Shown here: in pieces, positions 50,426 through 58,694 of the stretch
Numbering within the stretch: the first letter of the stretch is position 1
How the letters are laid out: each line of letters begins with the position of its first letter
DNA from: Shimia_B sp039815465
Lineage (GTDB): Bacteria > Pseudomonadota > Alphaproteobacteria > Rhodobacterales > Rhodobacteraceae
Assembly (NCBI GenBank): GCA_039815465.1
Contig: JBCBZG010000008.1
Coordinates: 73,612 to 137,611, forward strand
Reading direction: 5' to 3'
Length of the DNA stretch: 64,000 nucleotides
Made by a program: the position numbers and the translations under genes
The notes under the pieces: model-generated
What the model was told of the DNA's origin: nothing
Database searches by the model: none
What the model saw: only the letters and a program-made list of their open reading frames with translations

Positions 50426-51373
50426 ATGGACACCAACACCGAAGGCCAAGTGGCCGATGCCGCCCAAGGCAACTGGGTGGACCTTTATGCGCCTGCCTGG
50501 ACGCGGCCCTACCTGCGGCTGTCGCGGGCGGACCGGTTGAAACCTGTTTGGCTGCTGTTCCTGCCCTGCGCCTGGGGCGTGCTGCTGGCGGCGCTGGCGA
50601 CGGGGCCAAAGATGTGGGACCTGTGGATCATCGGCGGCTGCGCCATCGGGTCGATCCTGATGCGCGGGGCCGGGTGCACATGGAACGACATCCAGGACCG
50701 CCACTATGACGCCCAGGTGGCGCGGACAAAGTCGCGCCCGCTGCCCGCCGGGCAGGTGAGCGTCACCGGCGCGGTGATTTGGATGTGTTTGCAGGCGTTG
50801 GTGTCGCTCGCGATCCTGCTCAGCTACTCGAACGCGACGATTATGGTGGGGCTCGCCTCGCTCGTGTTCGTGGCGATCTACCCGTTCGCGAAGCGGTTCA
50901 CGTGGTGGCCGCAGGTTTTTCTAGGGCTCGCGTTCAACTGGGGCGCATTGCTCGCCTGGACCGCGCATTCGGGGAGTTTGGGGTGGCCTGCCATTGTGCT
51001 TTATGTGGCGGGTATCTTTTGGACGCTGTTTTACGACACGATTTATGCGCATCAGGACACCGAGGATGATGCGCTCATCGGTGTGAAATCCACCGCGCGG
51101 CTCTTTGGCGATGACACCCCGAAATGGCTTTTCCGCTTTCTGGTGGCGACTGTGCTGCTGATGACGGTCGCGATTGTTTTGGCCATGGGCGATGCGAGCA
51201 TCCTGGCGCTCGTGATCGCGCTGGGTGGGCCCTGGGCGCTGGGCTGGCATTTGACGTGGCAGCTCAGGCGGCTTGATACCTCGGACGCAGACCTGTGCAT
51301 GCGGCTTTTCCGGTCAAATCGGGACGCGGGCCTCCTGCCTGTGCTCTTTTTCGCCGCCGCGCTGCTTGCTTGA
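50426..51373 (+). CDS. ubiA: 4-hydroxybenzoate polyprenyltransferase
   Basis: 315 residues, about eight membrane helices. The two Asp-rich prenyl-diphosphate sites are CTWNDIQDRHYD and YAHQDTEDD, the UbiA family signature. RLSRADRLKPVWLLFLPC is the usual start. Adds the polyprenyl tail to 4-hydroxybenzoate in ubiquinone synthesis. An ATG at 50405 would add seven residues and overlap rsmE; the 50426 start is used here. Confidence 0.92.
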   Translation: MDTNTEGQVADAAQGNWVDLYAPAWTRPYLRLSRADRLKPVWLLFLPCAWGVLLAALATGPKMWDLWIIGGCAIGSILMRGAGCTWNDIQDRHYDAQVARTKSRPLPAGQVSVTGAVIWMCLQALVSLAILLSYSNATIMVGLASLVFVAIYPFAKRFTWWPQVFLGLAFNWGALLAWTAHSGSLGWPAIVLYVAGIFWTLFYDTIYAHQDTEDDALIGVKSTARLFGDDTPKWLFRFLVATVLLMTVAIVLAMGDASILALVIALGGPWALGWHLTWQLRRLDTSDADLCMRLFRSNRDAGLLPVLFFAAALLA

Positions 51374-51419
51374 TTGATCCCCCCCGCCGCCGCGCTTAGG
51401 AGAGAGCGGGGAGGAATTC

Positions 51420-53306
51420 ATGCGTCTGTCGACACTTGCGACTTTTGGGCTCGTCTTTGGCGGCGCGGCTGCGGGGGCGTATCTCGCCGCCGGGGCGGCT
51501 GTGGGCGCGCTTGAAAGCAACAGCCGCGAGGGCGTGGCGTTCGAGCTACGCGTGGCGGGCCATGACTGGGCGCAGATCCAAGCCGACGGGCTCCAAGTGG
51601 TGCTGTCGGGTGTCGCCCCGACCGAGGCCGAGCGGTTTCGCGCCATCGCGGTGGCGGGGCGCGTGGTCGATACGGCGCGCGTGATCGACAATATCAGCGT
51701 CGAAGAGGCCGCCGTCATCGCCGCCCCGACCTTTACCGTGGAGATGCTGCGCAATGACGCTGGGATATCGCTCATCGGGCTTATCCCCGCGGCCACGGAC
51801 CGCGCCGCGATGCTGGCGCGGCTGGCACGCGACGCGGGCGATCAGGACATCGCCGATTTTCTGGAGGCTGCCGAGTACGATGCGCCAGACGGCTGGGACG
51901 AGGCCCTGAGTTTTGGGATGCAGGCGCTGGGGGATTTGCCACGCTCCAAAGTGTCGGTGTCGGCAGAGCGGGTCGATATCATTGCCGCCGCGGAATCCGC
52001 GGGCGATGGCGACCGGATCAAGTCCGCGCTCTCGCGTCAGGCGCCGGACGGGGTCCGGGTCGCGGTGGAAATCACCGCGCCGCGCCCGGTCATCACGCCC
52101 TTTACCCTGCGCTTTTTGATCGACGAAGACGGCGCGAGCTTCGACGTCTGCTCCGCCGCCAGTGAGGCGGGGATCGCTCGTATCCTGACCGCAGCCACGG
52201 ATGCCGGGTTCGAAGGCAAGGCCGAATGCCGGCTCGGCCTCGGCTCCCCCAGTGATGGATGGGCGGAGGCTGCCGCGGCCAGCATCGCGGCGGTTGAGGC
52301 GATCGGGCAGGCGACGGTGACGCTCTCTGACCTCGATGTGTCCTTGGTCGCGGCTTTGGGCACCGACCCCCAGGCCTTTGCGACCGCGCAGGCCAACCTT
52401 TTGGCGGCCCTGCCTGAGGAATTTGCGTTAAGCGCCGTCTTGCCCGCGCCCGAAGCCACGGTGGAAGAGGGCGCGCCGGAATTTGTGGCCACCCGCAGCC
52501 CCGAGGGCCAGGTGCAAATGCGCGGCCATGTGGGTGATGCACTGGCGCTGGCGGCGGTTGATACGTTTGCGCAGTCGCGGTTTGGGGCGGACCAGGCCGT
52601 CTTGGCCCCGCGCGATCACGCGGGCCTCCCCGCGGGGTGGCAGTTGCGGACGCTTGCCGGGCTCGCGGCCTTGGCAGAGCTCAACCACGGGTCAGTGACG
52701 GTGGAGGCCGCGTCGCTTGAGGTGCGCGGCGTGACCGGCGACCGCAATTCCAGCACGCGCATAGCAGAAATTTTGCAGAGCGAGCTCGGTGAGGGCCAAG
52801 CGTTTACGCTGAACGTGCGCTACGACGAACTGCTCGATCCGCTGGCCAGCATTCCAACACCTGAGGAGTGTTTGGCAGATATCCTCGCGGTCACGGATGC
52901 GCAGAAGCTCACATTCGAGCCTGGCTCTGGCGATCTGGACGGGGACAGTCTGCGCGCTGTGACGGCCATTGCCGATATCCTAAAGGAGTGCCCCGAGTTT
53001 GATCTGACGATCGAGGGGCATACCGACAGCCAAGGGCGCGAGTCGATGAACCTGGCGCTGAGCCAGGAGCGGGCGGAGGCCGTGCTTGAGGCGCTCCGCG
53101 GGGAGCGTGTGAGCTGGCTGACGATTGTGCCCAAGGGCTTTGGCGAGGCCAATCCCATCGCCGATAACGGGACCGAGGACGGGCGCGAAGCCAACCGGCG
53201 CATCGCCTTTACCATGGCAGCGGACGCCGACGCCCCGGTCGAAGACGACGCGTCGGCAGCAGAAGACGGCGCGGCCGAGACCGCAGAGGAGGAGCCGAGT
53301 GAATAG
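51420..53306 (+). CDS. OmpA-family protein with BON-like repeats
   Basis: 628 residues. An N-terminal hydrophobic helix (about 5-30) may be an uncleaved signal anchor. The middle has several repeats that resemble BON domains (for example LQVVLSGVAPTEAERFRAIAVAG). The C-terminal OmpA domain, about 505-605, has IEGHTDSQGRESMNLALSQERA and the closing EDGREANRRIAF, so it should bind peptidoglycan. An acidic tail ends the protein. Likely an envelope-spanning structural protein. It overlaps the next gene by 8 bp. Confidence 0.82.
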   Translation: MRLSTLATFGLVFGGAAAGAYLAAGAAVGALESNSREGVAFELRVAGHDWAQIQADGLQVVLSGVAPTEAERFRAIAVAGRVVDTARVIDNISVEEAAVIAAPTFTVEMLRNDAGISLIGLIPAATDRAAMLARLARDAGDQDIADFLEAAEYDAPDGWDEALSFGMQALGDLPRSKVSVSAERVDIIAAAESAGDGDRIKSALSRQAPDGVRVAVEITAPRPVITPFTLRFLIDEDGASFDVCSAASEAGIARILTAATDAGFEGKAECRLGLGSPSDGWAEAAAASIAAVEAIGQATVTLSDLDVSLVAALGTDPQAFATAQANLLAALPEEFALSAVLPAPEATVEEGAPEFVATRSPEGQVQMRGHVGDALALAAVDTFAQSRFGADQAVLAPRDHAGLPAGWQLRTLAGLAALAELNHGSVTVEAASLEVRGVTGDRNSSTRIAEILQSELGEGQAFTLNVRYDELLDPLASIPTPEECLADILAVTDAQKLTFEPGSGDLDGDSLRAVTAIADILKECPEFDLTIEGHTDSQGRESMNLALSQERAEAVLEALRGERVSWLTIVPKGFGEANPIADNGTEDGREANRRIAFTMAADADAPVEDDASAAEDGAAETAEEEPSE

Positions 53307-53622
53307 AGGCGAATTGATCCTGGCCACGGCGATCATCCTGTTTTTGGCCTTTGCGCTGGGCTGGTTCATGAACTGGCTCATCAACCGGTTTACGCGCGTG
53401 TCGAAGTCGGATGTGGGGGAGCTCGACCGGATGGCGCAGCAGCTGCATGAGGCCGAAGAGGCGCGCGATCAGGCGGTGACCTATCTGCACCAGCGCGAGG
53501 CGGAGATTTCGAACCAGCTGACCCAGACCGAAGCCGAACTCCGCGCCGCCATGGAGGGCCTGCGCGATGCCCGCCATGAGGCCGAAGAGCTTCGCGATTA
53601 TATCGAGCGCCAAAATAGCTGA
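53299..53622 (+). CDS. Small membrane-anchored coiled-coil protein
   Basis: 107 residues, GTG start within the end of the OmpA-family gene. One membrane helix (about 5-26, ELILATAIILFLAFALGWF) then a highly charged coiled coil (about 40-105, QQLHEAEEARDQAVTYLHQR and AELRAAMEGLRDARHEA). Function unknown; the overlap suggests it works with the OmpA-family protein. Confidence 0.76.
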   Translation: MNRGELILATAIILFLAFALGWFMNWLINRFTRVSKSDVGELDRMAQQLHEAEEARDQAVTYLHQREAEISNQLTQTEAELRAAMEGLRDARHEAEELRDYIERQNS

Positions 53623-53641
53623 GGTCGCACGCGCGATCAGC

Positions 53642-53830
53642 GGGGGCCCCGCCCGCCTCCCTTCTGCGCCAGCTTACGCTGGCTTGAACATAAAGGGGGC
53701 GCGCTGCGCGCGTTCAGACGCTCTGGCCACAGCAACCTACGCCATAAGAGATATGGGTTGGGAACGCGCAAGACACGTCTTTCTTATGTCCGAAAATACT
53801 TCCCCCGGAGGGTCCTCGGCCCGAAGAAGC
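53642..53830. repeat. Dispersed intergenic repeat, copy C
   Basis: First module (CCCGCCTCCCTTCTGCGCC, GGCTTGAAC, AAAGGGGGCGCG) in the same orientation as copies A and B. The second module, around 53778-53814 (TCTTATGTCCGAAAATACTT), is inverted relative to copy A. It fills most of the 303-bp gap before the nfu-like gene. Confidence 0.65.
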
Positions 53831-53925
53831 GCTGGGCTTTGGGTGTTTAGAATAGTTCTAAACTCTTGACTCTGCGCGGTGGCACCCGCATCTCTACTAC
53901 CAACCATATGCCGTGAGAGACGCCC

Positions 53926-54489
53926 ATGTTCATCCAGACCGAAGCGACGCCGAACCCTGCCACGTTGAAGTTCCTGCCAGGGCAGTCGGTGCTTGATGCC
54001 GGGACGGCAGATTTTCCATCGGTTGAGGCCGCAGAAGCATCTCCGTTGGCGGCGCGGATTTTCCGTGTGGCGGGGGTGACGAACGTGTTCCTCGGCTACG
54101 ATTTCGCGTCTGTGACCAAGGCGGACAGTGCGGAGTGGGATGATATCAAGCCAGCCGTTCTGGGCGCGGTGATGGAGCATTACCAGTCCGGTGATCCCGT
54201 GATGGGTGCCGAGGCGCAGGCGAGTTCCGGCCATGCAGACCATGACGGCGAGGACGCGGTCGTGGTGGGTCAGATCAAGGAACTGCTCGACACCCGTGTG
54301 CGACCTGCCGTGGCGCAGGATGGTGGTGACATCACGTTCTACGGCTTTGATGACGGGATCGTTTACCTGCACATGCAGGGGGCCTGCGCGGGCTGCCCAT
54401 CCTCGACCCTGACGCTGAAGATGGGGATCGAGAACCTGCTGCGGCACTACATCCCTGAAGTAAGCGAGGTGCGCCCGGTCGCCGTCTAA
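53926..54489 (+). CDS. Fe-S cluster carrier, NifU/Nfu family
   Basis: 187 residues. The N-terminal Nfu domain starts MFIQTEATPNPATLKFLPGQ and resembles mitochondrial NFU1. The C-terminal NifU-like domain has CAGC (Cys154, Cys157) that holds the [4Fe-4S] cluster for transfer. Passes clusters to aconitase-like and radical-SAM proteins in relatives. A GAGAGACGCCC stretch precedes the ATG. Followed by tsaB. Confidence 0.92.
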   Translation: MFIQTEATPNPATLKFLPGQSVLDAGTADFPSVEAAEASPLAARIFRVAGVTNVFLGYDFASVTKADSAEWDDIKPAVLGAVMEHYQSGDPVMGAEAQASSGHADHDGEDAVVVGQIKELLDTRVRPAVAQDGGDITFYGFDDGIVYLHMQGACAGCPSSTLTLKMGIENLLRHYIPEVSEVRPVAV

Positions 54490-54502
54490 GCGGCGCGGGC
54501 GG

Positions 54503-55096
54503 GTGCCAACCCTGCATCCAAATGACGTGGTTCGTGAGGCTGAGCCGGAAGGCTCTGCGCCGGTCACCTTGGGCTTTGACTGCTCAGGGCCGTGGGTCGC
54601 GGTCGCCCTGCTGAGCGGTGGCGAAGTCACAACCGACATCGTAGAGATGGCGCGCGGGCAGGGCGAGGCGCTGATGCCGATGCTTGAGGAGCTGCTGACT
54701 GCGCATGGCCTTGGATACGGAGACATTCAGCGAATTGCGGTGGGCACTGGGCCGGGGAATTTTACCGGATTGCGGCTAGCCACCTCGGCGGCGCGCGGGC
54801 TGTCGCTTGGGCTTCAGGTTCCGGCGCTAGGCATCGGGGCCCTCGACGCACTTGCGGAGGCCGGGGCGGAAAATGTCGCGATGCCCGCGCCGAGGGAGCA
54901 GAGCTATCGGATCGTCGAGGGGCAGATTTCACTAGAACCGCGCCCTTCAGATTCCCCTGACCTGACCAAGTTGATGTCAGGGATTGTGACACTCGGCGCG
55001 CGGGCCAGTCTGCCTGCGCCGCGCCCTGCGCCCATTTACCTGCGTCCTGCCGATGCTGCCCCGCCGCGGGACGCGCCTCCTGTCCTGATCGACTGA
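54503..55096 (+). CDS. tsaB: tRNA t6A threonylcarbamoyl complex subunit TsaB
   Basis: 197 residues, GTG start. TLGFDCSGPWVAVALLSGGE is the ASKHA-type start and AVGTGPGNFTGLRLATSAARGL the ATPase-fold motif of TsaB. Forms the TsaB-TsaD complex that makes t6A at tRNA position 37. The first about 20 residues precede the family start, so a downstream start cannot be excluded. Five bases separate it from rimI. Confidence 0.87.
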   Translation: MPTLHPNDVVREAEPEGSAPVTLGFDCSGPWVAVALLSGGEVTTDIVEMARGQGEALMPMLEELLTAHGLGYGDIQRIAVGTGPGNFTGLRLATSAARGLSLGLQVPALGIGALDALAEAGAENVAMPAPREQSYRIVEGQISLEPRPSDSPDLTKLMSGIVTLGARASLPAPRPAPIYLRPADAAPPRDAPPVLID

Positions 55097-55101
55097 CGCC
55101 C

Positions 55102-55518
55102 ATGGATGCGGCCACGCTCCACGCGCTGCACACAAGTGCCTTTGGCCATCTCCGCGCCCATGGCTGGGGGGAGGCGGATTTCGCGCGGGCGCTTGAGGAC
55201 GAAAAGTATGTCGTTGTCATGCAGCCGGACGGCTATGCCCTGGCGCTTTGTGTTCTCGACGAGGCGGAGCTTCTGCTGATCGCGGCGCTGCCTGGGGCGC
55301 GGCGCAAGGGTGTGGGCACAGCCCTGCTGGCCGCCCTGGAATCGCGTCTCGCCGCGAGGGGGGGCACGCGCCTGACGCTTGAGGTGATGGAGGCGAATTC
55401 CGCTGCCACGGAATTCTACCGCGCGCGCGGGTTTCGAGAGGTTGGTTTGAGACCGCAGTATTACGGGCGCGGACCCGGCCATGGGGCGCGGCTCTTCGAA
55501 AAGCCGCTGAAAAGCTGA
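55102..55518 (+). CDS. rimI: Ribosomal-protein-alanine N-acetyltransferase, GNAT family
   Basis: 138 residues. The acetyl-CoA loop is ALPGARRKGVGTALLAALE (R/Q-x-x-G-x-G/A motif as RRKGVG), followed by LEVMEANSAATEFYRARGF, the typical RimI C-terminal half. Next to tsaB, a usual pairing. Acetylates S18 or other N-termini in relatives. Confidence 0.82.
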   Translation: MDAATLHALHTSAFGHLRAHGWGEADFARALEDEKYVVVMQPDGYALALCVLDEAELLLIAALPGARRKGVGTALLAALESRLAARGGTRLTLEVMEANSAATEFYRARGFREVGLRPQYYGRGPGHGARLFEKPLKS

Positions 55519-55559
55519 CCATATCCCGGCCCTTGCCCGCTTATGACGCTAGAATCCGG

Positions 55560-55588
55560 TTGACGGGCCGCGTGCGGTCCGTTGAACT
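55560..55588 (+). promoter_or_regulatory. Candidate promoter of the nucleoside transporter operon
   Basis: TTGACG (55560-55565) and TGAACT (55583-55588) are 17 bases apart. The spacer region carries an imperfect 20-bp palindrome ACGG-G-CCGC-GT-GCGG-T-CCGT (55563-55582), which could be an operator. It is 67 bp before the substrate-binding protein start. Confidence 0.35.
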
Positions 55589-55654
55589 CTCTGCCAGATC
55601 AACAGATCGTCCCGCGCATGCTGCCGCAGCGCGATATCCAACATGGGGAAACAC

Positions 55655-56650
55655 ATGACCAAACTCACAAAACTGCTCGGTGCGACTGCCGCGCTGGCCA
55701 TTTCTGCATCCGCAGTGGCCGCAGAGCCCGCGATCATCTTTGACCTCGGCGGCAAGTTCGACAAGTCGTTCAACGAGGCGGCATTCAATGGCGCGACGCG
55801 CTGGGCCGAGGAAACCGGCGGGTCCTTCCGCGAGGTTGAGCTTCAGAACGAAGCGCAGCGGGAACAGGCGCTGCGCCGCTTTGCCGAAGCAGGCTCCAAC
55901 CCGATCGTGATGGCGGGCTTTGCCTTTGGCGGCGCGCTGGGTGAAGTCGCACCGGATTACCCGGATACGTCCTTTGTCATCATCGACATGGTCGTGGGTG
56001 AGCCCAACGTGCGTTCCGTTGTGTTCAACGAGCACGAGGGGTCCTACCTCGTCGGCATGATGGCCGCGATGGCGTCTGAGACTGACACGGTGGGCTTCAT
56101 CGGTGGCATGGACATCCCGCTCATCCGTCGCTTTGCCTGTGGCTACGCGCAGGGCGTTAAAGCTGTGAACGCGGACGCGACGGTGATCGCGAACATGACC
56201 GGCACGACGCCTGCAGCATGGAACGACCCGGTGAAGGGCTCCGAGCTGACGAACGCTCAGATCAGCCAAGGCGCTGACGTAGTTTTCGCAGCAGCGGGCG
56301 GCACCGGTGTTGGTGTGCTTCAGACCGCCGCCGACCAGGACATCCTGTCTATCGGTGTGGACAGCAACCAGAACTACCTGCACCCGGGTGAGGTCCTGAC
56401 CTCCATGCTCAAGCGCGTCGACAACGCTGTGTTCACCGCGTTCTCCGACGGTCCGGGTCTTGAGACGGGGTTCCAGGTTCAGGGGCTCAACAACGACGGT
56501 GTGGGCTACGCCATGGACGAGTTCAACGCAGAGCTTGTGAGCGCGGATATGGTCGCAGCTGTCGAGGCGGCGAAAGCCTCCATCGTTGCGGGTGATACGA
56601 TGGTTCATGACTACATGAGCGACGAGACCTGCCCAGCGCTGGACTTCTAA
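55655..56650 (+). CDS. BMP-family substrate-binding protein of a nucleoside ABC transporter
   Basis: 331 residues from the ATG at 55655 (GGGGAA upstream; an ATG at 55643 adds four residues). Signal peptide MTKLTKLLGATAALAISASA, cleavage near AVAA; no lipobox Cys, so it is soluble in the periplasm. AIIFDLGGKFDKSFNEAAFNG and VFAAAGGTGVGVLQTA are BMP/PnrA signatures. Relatives bind purine nucleosides. The first gene of the transporter operon. Confidence 0.88.
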   Translation: MTKLTKLLGATAALAISASAVAAEPAIIFDLGGKFDKSFNEAAFNGATRWAEETGGSFREVELQNEAQREQALRRFAEAGSNPIVMAGFAFGGALGEVAPDYPDTSFVIIDMVVGEPNVRSVVFNEHEGSYLVGMMAAMASETDTVGFIGGMDIPLIRRFACGYAQGVKAVNADATVIANMTGTTPAAWNDPVKGSELTNAQISQGADVVFAAAGGTGVGVLQTAADQDILSIGVDSNQNYLHPGEVLTSMLKRVDNAVFTAFSDGPGLETGFQVQGLNNDGVGYAMDEFNAELVSADMVAAVEAAKASIVAGDTMVHDYMSDETCPALDF

Positions 56651-56666
56651 GCGGGTAACGCCTTTT

Positions 56667-56694
56667 GGGCCGCTCCGCCCGGGCGGGGCGGCCC
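56667..56694 (+). terminator. Strong stem between the binding-protein gene and the rest of the operon
   Basis: GGGCCGCTCCGCCC pairs with the next 14 bases (one G-T pair), 16 bp after the stop. There is no U-tract. It may stabilise the abundant binding-protein message or attenuate downstream expression, as is usual in ABC importer operons. Confidence 0.55.
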
Positions 56695-56717
56695 GCATTT
56701 GAGATGGGGGATTGCGC

Positions 56718-57074
56718 GTGTCTGCGTTCACGACATTTTTCGATGCTTGGGGGGAGGCGGACGCCGACACCCGCGCAGCGATGCTAGGCAGCGTCACGAG
56801 CGACACGACCACCTATTCTGACCCCCGCAGCGGGGGCGATTTGACAGGGTCCGCAGCGATTGCGGACTATGTCCGACAGTTTTCGGCCAATGCGCCAGGC
56901 TGGACAGCCACGGTAGAAAACGCGTCAGAGGTGAACGGCTATCACCGGCTGCGCGTGGCCTTTGGCGGCGCAGGCCCGGACGGCACCCAAATGGTGCAGC
57001 ATGGCACGTATTTCGGAACACTCGCAGGCGGCACGATTACGCTTTTGGCGGGCTTTGTGGGGGCTAAGGCGTAG
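56718..57074 (+). CDS. SnoaL-like (NTF2-fold) protein
   Basis: 118 residues from the GTG at 56718, after a GGGGGA site. The FFDAWGEADADTRAAMLGSVTSD start and the ITLLAGFVG end fit small SnoaL/NTF2-fold proteins that bind or isomerise small molecules. It ends directly before the ATG of the ABC ATPase gene. A role in handling the transported compound is possible; nothing more can be said from sequence. Confidence 0.62.
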   Translation: MSAFTTFFDAWGEADADTRAAMLGSVTSDTTTYSDPRSGGDLTGSAAIADYVRQFSANAPGWTATVENASEVNGYHRLRVAFGGAGPDGTQMVQHGTYFGTLAGGTITLLAGFVGAKA

Positions 57075-58616
57075 ATGACTGCACCCGCGATTGAACTCAA
57101 AGGCATTTCAAAGGCATTCGGCCCGGTTCAGGCCAACAAAGATATCTCGCTGTCCGTCCAGCCCGGCACGATCCACGGGATCATCGGCGAAAATGGCGCG
57201 GGCAAATCCACGCTGATGTCGATCCTCTACGGTTTCTACAAGGCCGACGCGGGGGAGATTTTCATTCGCGGAAACAAGACGCAGATCCCTGACAGCCAGG
57301 CCGCGATTGCCGCGGGCATCGGCATGGTGTTTCAGCATTTCAAACTGGTTGAGAACTTCACGGTCCTCGAAAACATCATTCTGGGGGCCGAGGATGGCGC
57401 GCTGCTAACGCCGTCGCTCGCCAAGGCGCGGCGCCTGCTCAAAGAGCTCGCCGATGATTACGGGCTCAACGTCGACCCCGATGCTTTGGTGGAAACGCTC
57501 TCCGTCGGCTACCAGCAGCGCATCGAGATCCTCAAAGCGCTCTACCGGCAGGCCGATATCCTGATCCTGGACGAGCCCACCGGGGTGCTCACCCCGGCAG
57601 AGGCTGACCAACTGTTCCGCATCCTTGGGCGCCTGCGGGAAGAGGGCAAAACCATCATCCTGATCACCCACAAGCTGCGCGAGATCATGGAAATCACCGA
57701 CACGGTGAGCGTGATGCGCCGCGGGCAGATGACGGCGACCGTCAAAACGGCAGAAACATCACCCACTGAGCTCGCAGAACTTATGGTGGGCCGCAAGGTG
57801 CTGCTGCGCGTCGACAAAACCCCCGCCGAGCCCGGCGCGCCGGTGCTTGAGGTCGAAAACCTGCGCGTGACCGACAAAAAGGGCGTCGAGCGGGTTAAAG
57901 GCATCAATTTTGAGGTGCGTGCGGGCGAAATCCTGGGCATCGCGGGGGTGGCGGGCAACGGCCAATCTGAGCTGCTCGAAGTGCTCGGCGGCTATCAGGA
58001 GGGTCAGGGCACGATCCGCGTCAACGGCACCGATATCGACCTGACGGGGCGCCATTCCGACGGGCAATCGCGGCGGCTGCGCGGGATTTCCCACGTGCCG
58101 GAGGATCGCCAGCGCGAGGGTCTGATCATGGACTTCATGGCCTGGGAAAACACCGCCTTCGGTTACCACAAGGACGCGGCCTATACCTCCGGCCTGCTGA
58201 CCAACAACATTGGCATCCGCCAGGACACCGCGGAGAAGATGGAGCGCTTTGACGTGCGCCCGCCGAACCCGAAACTGGCGGCCAAGAACTTCTCCGGCGG
58301 GAACCAACAAAAGATTGTGCTTGCGCGCGAAATTGAGCGGAACCCAGACCTGCTGCTCATCGGCCAGCCCACGCGCGGCGTCGATATCGGCGCCATCGAG
58401 TTCATCCACCAACAGATCGTGGCCCTGCGGGATCAGGGGAAAGCGATCCTGCTCGTCAGCGTGGAACTCGACGAAATCCTCAGCCTGTCAGACCGCATCG
58501 CGGTTATGTTCGACGGCCACATCATGGGCGAGCGCCTGCCCTCTGAGACAAATGAACAGGAACTCGGCCTGCTCATGGCCGGTGTCGAACCGGGCAAGGA
58601 GGGCACCGCCGCATGA
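57075..58616 (+). CDS. ABC importer ATPase, two nucleotide-binding domains
   Basis: 513 residues. The first domain has Walker A GENGAGKST (about 37-45) and DEPTGVL; the second has the degenerate GVAGNGQSE loop typical of RbsA/NupO-type ATPases, and SGGNQQKIVLARE signature. Powers the nucleoside importer formed by the two permeases at 58695 and 60437. Confidence 0.9.
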   Translation: MTAPAIELKGISKAFGPVQANKDISLSVQPGTIHGIIGENGAGKSTLMSILYGFYKADAGEIFIRGNKTQIPDSQAAIAAGIGMVFQHFKLVENFTVLENIILGAEDGALLTPSLAKARRLLKELADDYGLNVDPDALVETLSVGYQQRIEILKALYRQADILILDEPTGVLTPAEADQLFRILGRLREEGKTIILITHKLREIMEITDTVSVMRRGQMTATVKTAETSPTELAELMVGRKVLLRVDKTPAEPGAPVLEVENLRVTDKKGVERVKGINFEVRAGEILGIAGVAGNGQSELLEVLGGYQEGQGTIRVNGTDIDLTGRHSDGQSRRLRGISHVPEDRQREGLIMDFMAWENTAFGYHKDAAYTSGLLTNNIGIRQDTAEKMERFDVRPPNPKLAAKNFSGGNQQKIVLAREIERNPDLLLIGQPTRGVDIGAIEFIHQQIVALRDQGKAILLVSVELDEILSLSDRIAVMFDGHIMGERLPSETNEQELGLLMAGVEPGKEGTAA

Positions 58617-58655
58617 TCCTTCCTTTGGCCAAAAATACCTCCGCCGGAGGCACCC
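58617..58655. repeat. Short repeat block (AAAAATACCTCCGCCGGAGG)
   Basis: Inverted copy of the AAGTATTT-type block seen at 19496, 42594, 46866 and 53778, here with the CCTCCGCCGGAGG hairpin. It lies between two transporter genes, the only copy inside an operon. Confidence 0.55.
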
Positions 58656-58694
58656 GCCCGTGCCACCGGCGCACCCGTTTCAGTGAGAGTGCCC

